Of a stretch of DNA of 6,026 nucleotides, positions 1-5,059 are shown piece after piece. Each line of letters opens with the position of its first letter. Positions within the stretch are counted from its first letter, which is position 1. The notes under the pieces were generated by a model that saw nothing but the letters and a program-made list of their open reading frames with translations, had not been told where the DNA came from and did not search any database. The stretch comes from DATAMF01 sp964472565 (GTDB taxonomy: Bacteria; Chloroflexota; Anaerolineae; Aggregatilineales; Aggregatilineaceae). The position numbers and the translations under genes were made by a program. The DNA lies in assembly GCA_964472565.1 (NCBI GenBank), contig CAYYNB010000257.1:1-6026 (forward strand), in the 5' to 3' direction.

Positions 1-63
1 TTTGTTCGCAACAAAACCTTAACCTCGTTTCGCGTCTTTTTCTATTTCAACCGAATAAGATAC

Positions 64-639
64 TCAACCCTCCGGCTCAGCCTCGGTGGGTGTTGAGGCT
101 AAATCAGTCTCATTTGCAACCTCATTTTCCGCTTCTGGGGCGATTAGCTCCAGTTCACTGGGAAGCGGCATCGTTGTTGGGTCGAAGACCTGGGCAGCGT
201 CATGGCTGATCATGGTGATTTTGCCATCAATAAATGCCCCTTCTTCGGTAGCAATCGCAGTGGCGCTGATGTCACCCCAAACACGGCTGGTGCGCAGCAG
301 TTGAACTTTTTTGCCGCTTACATTGCCGCGCACCGCTCCGGCAATGGATACATTTTTAGCATTGATATCGGCGGTAACTTTGGCTGTTTCCCCAACAAGC
401 ACATTCCCGTCAATTTCCAGTGTGCCCTCAAAAATTCCATCCAGGCGCACATTCGCCCGGCTGCGCAGTTCCCCTTTAAGCGTTGCATTTGCGCCCAAAA
501 TTGTCTCGAAGCCAACGGGCTGTCGCGGTGCGAGAGATGACGCCGGGGCTGCGGAGGATGGTGCAGGCGATGGCGGAGGTGCAGGCACCGACGTTGTTGG
601 ATTTTGTGGTTGTTGTTTGCGTCCACCAAAGATTGACAT
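64..639 (-). CDS. Bactofilin family cytoskeletal protein
   Basis: Bactofilins polymerise without nucleotide into membrane-associated filaments that act in cell shape, polar organisation or positioning of other proteins. The 191-residue product has the family layout: a short N-terminal tail (MSIFGGRK, hydrophobic then basic, like the membrane-binding tails of the family), a Pro/Ala/Ser-rich linker to about residue 42, a beta-helical core at about 43-143, and an acidic tail. The core shows the characteristic short repeats: TILGANATLKGEL, NVRLDGIFEGTL, NVLVGETAKVTADI, NVSIAGAVRGNVSG and VWGDISATAI, ending in EEGAFIDGKITM. Length is normal for the family. The ATG at 637-639 has only a weak AAGG (650-653) ten bases upstream. 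A strong promoter lies at 682-710 and the DedA gene upstream ends in a terminator, so it is probably transcribed alone. Family assignment is confident; which cellular process it serves cannot be read from the sequence. Confidence 0.93.
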   Translation of the reverse strand: MSIFGGRKQQPQNPTTSVPAPPPSPAPSSAAPASSLAPRQPVGFETILGANATLKGELRSRANVRLDGIFEGTLEIDGNVLVGETAKVTADINAKNVSIAGAVRGNVSGKKVQLLRTSRVWGDISATAIATEEGAFIDGKITMISHDAAQVFDPTTMPLPSELELIAPEAENEVANETDLASTPTEAEPEG

Positions 640-681
640 ACGGAACCAACCTTTTTCAAAAGCATTACATGGTCTTTACGG

Positions 682-710
682 ACTATACTCGGCTTGTAAG
701 CGGGAGTCAA
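682..710 (-). promoter_or_regulatory. Sigma70-type promoter of the bactofilin gene
   Basis: Read on the minus strand, TTGACT (705-710) is separated by exactly 17 bases from TATAGT (682-687). Each hexamer is one base from consensus and the spacing is optimal. Transcription would start near 675, leaving a leader of about 36 bases before the ATG at 639. It is the best -35/-10 promoter in the window and lies between the DedA terminator and the bactofilin gene. The sequence match is seen; activity is inferred. Confidence 0.72.
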
Positions 711-743
711 TCAGAAATTGCGTAATACGAGGGCCGCATTCAA

Positions 744-779
744 TAGCAGAAAACAGAGGGTAAGGTACCTTACCCTCTG
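744..779 (-). terminator. Intrinsic terminator after the DedA gene
   Basis: A perfect 26-base palindrome (754-779; half-site CAGAGGGTAAGGT) begins nine bases past the DedA stop codon. On the minus strand it can fold as an 11-bp stem with a GTAC loop and is followed by TTTTCTG, a short U-run. This is the form of a Rho-independent terminator for the DedA transcript and would insulate the bactofilin gene. On the plus strand no U-run follows the hairpin. The U-run is short (four), so efficiency is uncertain. Confidence 0.72.
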
Positions 780-787
780 GTCCAGAG

Positions 788-1456
788 TTAACTCGCTTCA
801 GGTGTTGTGCCCTGTTGCCGTGCGCGACGCTCGGAGAGGTAGTCACGGAGTAGATGAATCGCCGGAGGCATCACCGACACGAGGATGATCAGCATCACAA
901 TAGGCAGCAGGTATTTGTCAATGCCGTCGATCTGCTGACCGAGGAAGTGCCCGGCGCTGACCACACCAACCGCCCACAGGAAACCACCAATCAAATTATA
1001 GGAAATAAAGCGGCGATAATGCATGGTGCCGATACCGGCTACAATCGGCGCAAAGGTGCGGACAATGGGCATGAAACGCGCGATGACGATGATTTTGCCG
1101 CCATGCTTTTCGTAGAGTCCTTGAGCGCGGAGGAGATGCTTTTTCTTGAACAGAAATGAATCTTCACGTTGGAAGAGACGCCGCCCGACTCGATGGCCGA
1201 ACCAGTAGCCGACGCTGTCACCCGCGACGGCTGCGACAAAACAGCCGAGGGCAAGAAATGGATAGTTCAGTTCGACGCCAAGCTTATCTTGCAGCGAGGC
1301 ACTGCCCGCAATCATGCCAGCCGTGAAGAGCAGGCTGTCACCGGGCAGGAAAAAGCCGATCAAGAGGCCGGATTCGGCAAAGACAATACCGAAAATGCCG
1401 ATATAACCGATCGTGGCGATAAATTCCTGAAGATCAAAATGCAGCAGTTCTTCCAT
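788..1456 (-). CDS. DedA family (VTT/SNARE-associated domain) inner membrane protein
   Basis: DedA proteins are polytopic membrane transporters. Members have been linked to undecaprenyl-phosphate recycling, phospholipid flipping and maintenance of proton motive force. The 222-residue product has the usual length and the hallmark residues: FAESG with the membrane-embedded acidic E28, FFLPGD with D40, GDSVGYWFGHRVGRRL at about 79-94, and the FMPIVRTFAPIVAG segment at 128-141 with R127, R133 and P137. The C-terminal hydrophobic helix (about 182-203) is followed by a basic cytoplasmic tail. The substrate cannot be assigned from sequence. The ATG at 1454-1456 is poorly supported by a ribosome site: AGGAG (1472-1476) lies 15 bases away, longer than usual. 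The gene is divergent from the MOSC gene and ends in a strong terminator. Confidence 0.93.
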   Translation of the reverse strand: MEELLHFDLQEFIATIGYIGIFGIVFAESGLLIGFFLPGDSLLFTAGMIAGSASLQDKLGVELNYPFLALGCFVAAVAGDSVGYWFGHRVGRRLFQREDSFLFKKKHLLRAQGLYEKHGGKIIVIARFMPIVRTFAPIVAGIGTMHYRRFISYNLIGGFLWAVGVVSAGHFLGQQIDGIDKYLLPIVMLIILVSVMPPAIHLLRDYLSERRARQQGTTPEAS

Positions 1457-1536
1457 CTCGATCCGATTCCACTCCTATTACTTAGACATGTGTCCAAAAC
1501 GTGCGAAGTGTACCACAACTTCATACCCTCGCCTAG

Positions 1537-1545
1537 AGTATATCA
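1537..1545 (-). promoter_or_regulatory. Possible extended -10 promoter of the DedA gene
   Basis: On the minus strand, TGATATACT fits the extended -10 form TGnTATAAT with one mismatch. No good -35 lies at the right distance (GTTTAA at 16 bases is the best). Transcription would start near 1530, giving a leader of about 74 bases. It sits in the 143-base divergent region shared with the MOSC gene. I could not place a convincing plus-strand promoter for the MOSC gene in the same region. Confidence 0.38.
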
Positions 1546-1599
1546 AATACTTCTTTTGTTAAACTCTACCAGTCCGAAAAAGGTTGGAGGAAAATCCCT

Positions 1600-2238
1600 A
1601 TGCATCTTTTAAGTTTGAACATTGGCAAAGAGCAACCCATTCAAATCGGTAACAAAATGGACCGAACAGGCATCTTCAAAACGCCAACAATGGATATTAT
1701 CCAAATCCTTCCGCTAGGCGTCGAAGGTGATCACGTGCATGATGTCGAAAATCATGGCGGCGTCGATCAGGCGGTTTATATCTATGGCGGAACCGACTAT
1801 GAATGGTGGGCAACCGCCTTAGGTCTGCCGCTTGCGCCCGGAACTTTTGGCGAAAACCTGACCATTGCAGGCCTCGCAAGCGCACCCATTCAGATTGGAG
1901 ATCGGCTGCGTGTTGGCTCCGTTTTGCTAGAAGTCACTGCACCGCGTATTCCGTGTGCTACGCTTGCCGCGCGCATGAACGATCCGGTATTTGTGAAGCG
2001 CTTCCGGGAAGCCGAACGTCCCGGTTTGTACTGCCGCGTGATTGAACCGGGTCCTGTTCGCGCGGGCGATGTGGTGATGCTGGAGCCTCATACCCAGCCA
2101 ACGATCACCATCGGTGAAATGTTCCGCATTCACTACGACCACACCAACGAAGCCGACCTGCTCCGTGTCCTGGCTGCGCCGATTGCCATTCGTGAACGAG
2201 AAGCCCATGAACACTGGCTGAAAGCGCTGCAATCGTAG
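1600..2238 (+). CDS. MOSC domain protein, YiiM-like
   Basis: MOSC domains are the sulfur-carrier module of molybdenum cofactor sulfurases and of stand-alone proteins such as E. coli YiiM, which protects against N-hydroxylated base analogues. The 212-residue product aligns along its whole length with the YiiM type: GVEGDH (40-45), HGG-VDQAVYIY (52-62), GTFGENL (81-87), and PRIPC with the conserved cysteine C119, expected to carry the persulfide or bind the cofactor. A C-terminal helical part (about 168-210, TITIGEMFRIHY onward) matches the 3-alpha extension found in YiiM relatives. The ATG at 1600 has a good ribosome site, GGAGG (1586-1590), nine bases upstream. No terminator is visible between its stop and the parA promoter, so some read-through into parA is possible. 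The substrate is unknown; domain assignment is firm. Confidence 0.92.
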   Translation: MHLLSLNIGKEQPIQIGNKMDRTGIFKTPTMDIIQILPLGVEGDHVHDVENHGGVDQAVYIYGGTDYEWWATALGLPLAPGTFGENLTIAGLASAPIQIGDRLRVGSVLLEVTAPRIPCATLAARMNDPVFVKRFREAERPGLYCRVIEPGPVRAGDVVMLEPHTQPTITIGEMFRIHYDHTNEADLLRVLAAPIAIREREAHEHWLKALQS

Positions 2239-2242
2239 CATA

Positions 2243-2251
2243 TGTTATAAT
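2243..2251 (+). promoter_or_regulatory. Extended -10 promoter of the parA / membrane-protein pair
   Basis: TGTTATAAT is a perfect extended -10 element (TGn plus TATAAT), starting five bases after the MOSC stop codon. No clear -35 is seen, which extended -10 promoters do not strictly need. Transcription would begin near 2258. That leaves about 29 bases before the ATG at 2287 but only about 8 before the alternative TTG at 2266, which favours the ATG as the start of parA. Confidence 0.6.
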
Positions 2252-2286
2252 GACAGCCAGCGCGGTTGCAGCGGGACAAACAACGA

Positions 2287-3057
2287 ATGACACGAACGCT
2301 GGTCATTGCTAATCAAAAGGGTGGCGTTGGCAAATCCACCTCAGTTATGAATTTGGGTGTGGCGCTTGCCGAGCGCGGACTTCGCATTTTGCTGATCGAT
2401 CTCGATCCCCAGGGCGGTCTGACGGCTGCCTTTGGGGTCGAGCCACATGATGTCCGGCGAAGTGCCTATTCATTGTTAATGTACAGCCAGGTTTCAATTG
2501 CTCGTGTGCTGCGCCCCTTGCGGGCGACACTCGGCATTGTCCCGGCAAGCGTTGATCTCTCGTTGGCCGAAATTCAACTGGCAAACGTTCCGGATCGGGT
2601 CCAGCGGTTGAAACAATCGCTGCAACAAAGCCGGATTCCCTTTGACTATGTCTTCATAGATACACCACCTGGATTAGGAATCCTTACCGCCAATGGACTG
2701 GTTGCCGCTGAGGAAGTGCTGATTCCGGTGCAGTGCCAATATCTGGCGATGCGCGGCGTTCGCGCGCTGATGGATACAGTTGTGCGCGTCAAAAATGGGC
2801 TGAACCCGTCACTGCGATTGGGTGGGTTGTTCGGTACGATGTACCGCGACGACTCGCGGCATGCGCAGGAAGTCGTTGAGGAACTGCGCGCGGTGTTTGG
2901 GCCGAAGATGCTCAAAACATTGATTCACTATGATGATGTGGTATCGGAAGCGCCCATTGCGGGGCTTTCGGTGCTGGAATATGTGCCTCGTCATCCGATT
3001 GCCCGCGAATACCGGGAGCTTGCAGAGGAGGTTGTGCGTGGACGACTCGATGCGTGA
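2287..3057 (+). CDS. ParA/Soj-type Walker ATPase (partition or protein-positioning)
   Basis: ParA ATPases dimerise on ATP, bind DNA non-specifically and form gradients that position chromosomes, plasmids or protein complexes when a partner triggers hydrolysis. The 256-residue product has the deviant Walker A KGGVGKST (11-18) with signature lysine K11, the A-prime motif LIDLDPQG (36-43) and the Walker B strand VFIDTPPGLG (122-131, D125). It has no N-terminal helix-turn-helix, so it is the short Soj-like type. No C-terminal amphipathic helix of the MinD type is obvious. The start was set at ATG 2287 rather than TTG 2266, because family members begin close to the first strand and because of the promoter position; the ribosome site is weak either way. 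No parB gene and no parS-like palindrome are present. Instead the next gene, overlapping by 20 bases, encodes a membrane protein that probably acts as its partner. Confidence 0.93.
   Translation: MTRTLVIANQKGGVGKSTSVMNLGVALAERGLRILLIDLDPQGGLTAAFGVEPHDVRRSAYSLLMYSQVSIARVLRPLRATLGIVPASVDLSLAEIQLANVPDRVQRLKQSLQQSRIPFDYVFIDTPPGLGILTANGLVAAEEVLIPVQCQYLAMRGVRALMDTVVRVKNGLNPSLRLGGLFGTMYRDDSRHAQEVVEELRAVFGPKMLKTLIHYDDVVSEAPIAGLSVLEYVPRHPIAREYRELAEEVVRGRLDA
3026..3031 (+). promoter_or_regulatory. Strong ribosome binding site inside the end of parA
   Basis: AGGAGG lies six bases before GTG 3038 and fixes the start of the membrane-protein gene. The only other nearby in-frame start, ATG 3050, is 18 bases from it. 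The upstream in-frame ATG 2930 would overlap parA by 128 bases and has no comparable site. The arrangement suggests translational coupling to parA. Confidence 0.8.
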
Positions 3058-4405
3058 AGGACGGCCCAGAGCCTCTCTGCGGGGCAAAGGACGACAGATT
3101 CTACTGGGGCAGCATTCGGACGAACAGGCTGAAGAGCCAGTCCGCCAGGAAGCACCTCAAACTAATGCCAGTTCTGGCCCAATTGATGCGTCGGCTTTGG
3201 CGCTGACACCGGAAGAAACCGAAGCGCTGCTGGATTTCTCGCCCAATTCGCCAGCCTATGAGCCAGAAACTTCGCTGCCGGTTCCTTCCCCAAATGTACC
3301 AGCCCAGGAAAACTGGGTGCCGGACTGGATGAAGGAATTTCCCGAAACCGAGGCGGTGGAACCTATTTCACCTGAACAGGAGGCGCTGCCATTGGGCGAG
3401 CGCCCGACACAACCATCGAACACCGATGAAACGCCGTATTATCCCAGTTCGGAAATCGAGGATTTGACGCCGACAGAACCTGAGTTGTGGCCGAAGGTGC
3501 CCGAAACCGATCTGGTGGTGGAACCACAATCCGAAAGCCCTTCATCGGCAATGGTGCCGAGCGCGATCCAGCAGCACCAAGGCGGATTAGTGGTGCCTGA
3601 TAACGCGGTAGTGGAAGCGACCAGCGCACCGGGGATTGATGATCCGTTTGCGCCTGTGATCCGGCGACAGGGTTCGCGGGCGTTGTTCGGCACCACGCGG
3701 GAACCTGATCCGGCGCTGCTGAATACCCTGGTGGATGACGAACGCCTTAAAGAACTGTGGAAACAGATCGATGCACTGCACGAAGATTTGATCTCGAATG
3801 TGCAGGGAGATCGCGGGAGTACGGATGTGTACCAGCAGGAACTGCTTCAGGCGAGTTCGCTGCTGCTGGCGTCGCGGGCAAACTACGACGATGCGCGTGC
3901 AGTTGTTTACCGGATTCGCGCCGATCTCAACCGGCAGCGGCGCGTTGAAAAAGATGTGGTGCGCTACCGTCCGCTGCTGCTTAACTACTATCTCGGCTGG
4001 GTCATTGCGCTCGGTGTGCTCATTATGCTCAAGGGTATGTTTACGGGCGTGGCGGATGCCGTCGGGGTCACGCTGCTGTCAGCCGTGTATTATCCGATGC
4101 TGGCCGGCGTGATCGGCTCGCTGATTTCCGGGTATCTGACGCTGGAACGGCATACCACCAAACTGCGCGACTTTGATCCGAACCATACAAGCTGGTATTT
4201 GTTCAATCCTTTGTTGGGCGGGGCGATGGGGCTGCTGATGTTCTTCTTAACCGCCATCGCCAACGAAGACCTGCTCAAAGAGACGGCCACACCGCTTGAA
4301 AATGCGATTGTGTGGCTGCTCTGTGTGTTGGGCGGGATGAATCAAAATGCCGTGCTGCGCCAACTGAATGATTTGTGGAAACGGGTTGGCAAAGGTAAAG
4401 ATTAG
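3038..4405 (+). CDS. Four-helix membrane protein with disordered N-terminal tether and ParB-like peptide; likely ParA partner
   Basis: I do not recognise a named family. The 455-residue product (GTG start) reads in four parts. Residues 9-24 are basic and include RGKGRQILLG, similar to the ParA-activating peptide at the N terminus of ParB/Spo0J. Residues 25-205 are acidic and rich in Pro, Glu, Ser and Thr, probably disordered, with an aromatic motif WVPDWMKEF (93-101). At 209-218 is a second basic motif, RRQGSRALFG. Residues about 227-306 are helical and possibly coiled coil (LKELWKQIDALHEDL, then YDDARAVVYRIRADLNRQRR). Four hydrophobic segments follow at about 313-335, 342-368, 386-408 and 420-440, with a basic C terminus (WKRVGKGKD). 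There is no signal peptide. Both ends are probably cytoplasmic, which would let the N-terminal arm reach ParA. Overlap with parA and the strong internal ribosome site support a shared operon. The coding region is confident; the partner role is inference. Confidence 0.85.
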   Translation: MDDSMREGRPRASLRGKGRQILLGQHSDEQAEEPVRQEAPQTNASSGPIDASALALTPEETEALLDFSPNSPAYEPETSLPVPSPNVPAQENWVPDWMKEFPETEAVEPISPEQEALPLGERPTQPSNTDETPYYPSSEIEDLTPTEPELWPKVPETDLVVEPQSESPSSAMVPSAIQQHQGGLVVPDNAVVEATSAPGIDDPFAPVIRRQGSRALFGTTREPDPALLNTLVDDERLKELWKQIDALHEDLISNVQGDRGSTDVYQQELLQASSLLLASRANYDDARAVVYRIRADLNRQRRVEKDVVRYRPLLLNYYLGWVIALGVLIMLKGMFTGVADAVGVTLLSAVYYPMLAGVIGSLISGYLTLERHTTKLRDFDPNHTSWYLFNPLLGGAMGLLMFFLTAIANEDLLKETATPLENAIVWLLCVLGGMNQNAVLRQLNDLWKRVGKGKD

Positions 4406-4764
4406 TCCAGATAGACGCTGTTATCGGGCGTCCAGGCCGGAACGCAAACGGCGAGAAAAACCAGATCAGTTGTCCCGATGTTGAAAATCTGGTGGGTCTG
4501 CTTCGCCCGAACAGCCACGGCATCACCGGGGCCAAGCTGAGTCGCTTCGCCGTCGATTTCCATGCGCGCCGCGCCGGAGAGGATATAGTAACTTTCCTCG
4601 ACGACGGGATGATAATGTTTCAAGCACGCCTTGCCCGGTGGAAGGACGATCTGGGCGAGGCTGTGCGCCGCGCTTCCGCCAGCCGCGTTACCCATCAATT
4701 CGTAGACAACCTCGCCGTGCGGACTGGCAATACCTTGCACATTGTTCGCGTTCTGAATATGCAT
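4402..4764 (-). CDS. Small single-domain cupin protein
   Basis: The 120-residue product is one cupin beta-barrel, a fold used for metal-dependent enzymes and for sugar or small-molecule binding. Motif 1 is GKACLKHYHPVVEESYYILSG-like at 44-64 (its key residues: H50, H52, E56 or E57, G64). Motif 2 is at 80-95 with G80, H91 and N95. The three histidines and the glutamate expected to hold a metal are present, but the usual Pro and Gly of motif 2 are replaced by R86 and K88. The start ATG (4762-4764) is well supported by AGGAGAGG (4771-4778) six bases upstream. The gene is convergent with the membrane-protein gene and their stop codons overlap (TTAG, 4402-4405). Substrate and reaction cannot be assigned. 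Confidence 0.9.
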   Translation of the reverse strand: MHIQNANNVQGIASPHGEVVYELMGNAAGGSAAHSLAQIVLPPGKACLKHYHPVVEESYYILSGAARMEIDGEATQLGPGDAVAVRAKQTHQIFNIGTTDLVFLAVCVPAWTPDNSVYLD

Positions 4765-4799
4765 GCGATACCTCTCCTGTGATTGTGCTTATCAAGCTG

Positions 4800-4805
4800 A
4801 TAATA
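4800..4805 (-). promoter_or_regulatory. Possible -10 element of the cupin gene next to a G-tract
   Basis: On the minus strand TATTAT (one mismatch to consensus) would start transcription near 4793, a leader of about 28 bases that includes the ribosome site. The bases immediately upstream, where the spacer of a promoter lies, are the G8-C-G5 tract. The nearest -35-like hexamers (TTTCAA at a 14-base spacing, GTTTCA at 15) are weak and too close. The promoter is therefore either weak or sensitive to tract length. Confidence 0.35.
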
Positions 4806-4819
4806 CCCCCGCCCCCCCC
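4806..4819. repeat. Homopolymeric C5-G-C8 tract
   Basis: The plus strand reads CCCCCGCCCCCCCC. On the minus strand, which is the cupin sense strand, it is G8-C-G5. Tracts of this kind are prone to slipped-strand length change, and G-rich strands may form quadruplex-like folds. It lies just upstream of the cupin -10 candidate, and its eight-base run is conspicuous for this sequence. Confidence 0.85.
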
Positions 4820-4921
4820 TTGAAACGCGTGCTGAGGGGAAAAAAGGTTAAATTGGCGACGCGAAACAGAGTTTCATGACGCGAGACGGGAAGATTTGTC
4901 GGGGGCGCTGAGTTATGAGTT

Positions 4922-4949
4922 TTGAAAAGTGCAACGGTTCTCGTATACA
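4922..4949 (+). promoter_or_regulatory. Possible orphan plus-strand promoter
   Basis: TTGAAA (4922-4927), a 16-base spacer, then TATACA (4944-4949). Each hexamer has two or fewer mismatches to the sigma70 consensus. No plus-strand gene follows; a transcript would cross the 13-bp repeats and run antisense to the HAD gene. It could be chance in AT-richer intergenic DNA. Confidence 0.3.
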
Positions 4950-4985
4950 GAATAGCACGAATGTTCGAACTTGTCATCACCTTTC

Positions 4986-5050
4986 ACCGACTAACTTGAC
5001 CGACTAACTTCAATGGTGAACTTGGATGGTGAACTTGGATGGTTAATAAC
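4986..5050. repeat. Degenerate 13-bp tandem repeat
   Basis: Five consecutive 13-base units: ACCGACTAACTTG, ACCGACTAACTTC, AATGGTGAACTTG, GATGGTGAACTTG, and a decayed GATGGTTAATAAC. The core AACTT recurs at exactly 13-base steps (4993, 5006, 5019, 5032). The first two and the next two units form two sub-types differing in their first seven bases. The array ends eight bases short of the HAD stop codon. The period is not a multiple of three and there is no reading frame across it. The pattern suggests a decaying minisatellite or an array of binding sites. Confidence 0.75.
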
Positions 5051-5059
5051 ATCCAACTT
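5032..5059 (-). terminator. Hairpin at the end of the HAD gene, weak terminator candidate
   Basis: Arms 5032-5041 (AACTTGGATG) and 5050-5059 (CATCCAACTT) pair at nine of ten positions around an eight-base loop. The hairpin overlaps the last bases of the HAD stop codon and uses the last full unit of the 13-bp repeat as one arm. No U-run follows on the minus strand, so if it ends transcription it does so poorly; it may instead stabilise the 3' end. Confidence 0.35.

Larger units (their letters stand above)
4765..5057. other. Non-coding stretch between cupin and HAD genes
   Basis: This 293-base stretch lies upstream of the cupin gene and downstream of the HAD gene, both on the minus strand. From left to right it holds the cupin ribosome site (4771-4778), a possible cupin -10 (4800-4805), a G/C homopolymer tract (4806-4819), a possible plus-strand promoter (4922-4949), and a degenerate 13-bp tandem repeat (4986-5050) running into a hairpin at the HAD stop. 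A 62-codon minus-strand open frame (4792-4980) runs through the homopolymer but looks non-coding. I see no RNA gene and no mobile element. Confidence 0.6.

Noticed and set aside
1..15. Inverted repeat TTTGTT-CGC-AACAAA at the left edge, after the bactofilin gene
   Set aside because: The stem is six AT-rich pairs, lies about 48 bases past the stop codon, and the window ends before any U-run could be judged.
311..763. 150-codon plus-strand open frame antisense to the bactofilin gene
   Set aside because: The opposite strand encodes a convincing bactofilin core, and this frame crosses that gene's promoter and the start of the terminator palindrome.
2266..2286. Alternative TTG start for parA adding seven residues
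   Set aside because: It would sit about eight bases from the inferred transcription start, has no ribosome site, and ParA proteins normally begin close to the first beta strand, as with ATG 2287.
2930..3037. Longer N terminus (36 extra residues) for the membrane protein
   Set aside because: It lies wholly inside parA in another frame, and the strong AGGAGG at 3026-3031 fits GTG 3038.
4871..4884. GTTTCATGAC as a half parS site
   Set aside because: Only the left half resembles the parS consensus (TGTTTCACGTGAAACA); the right half is absent. No parS-like palindrome was found elsewhere in the window.
4792..4980. 62-codon minus-strand open frame through the G-tract
   Set aside because: GTG start with a ribosome-like AAAGG too close to the next ATG, no recognisable domain, ends in low-complexity sequence from the homopolymer, and overlaps the cupin promoter region.
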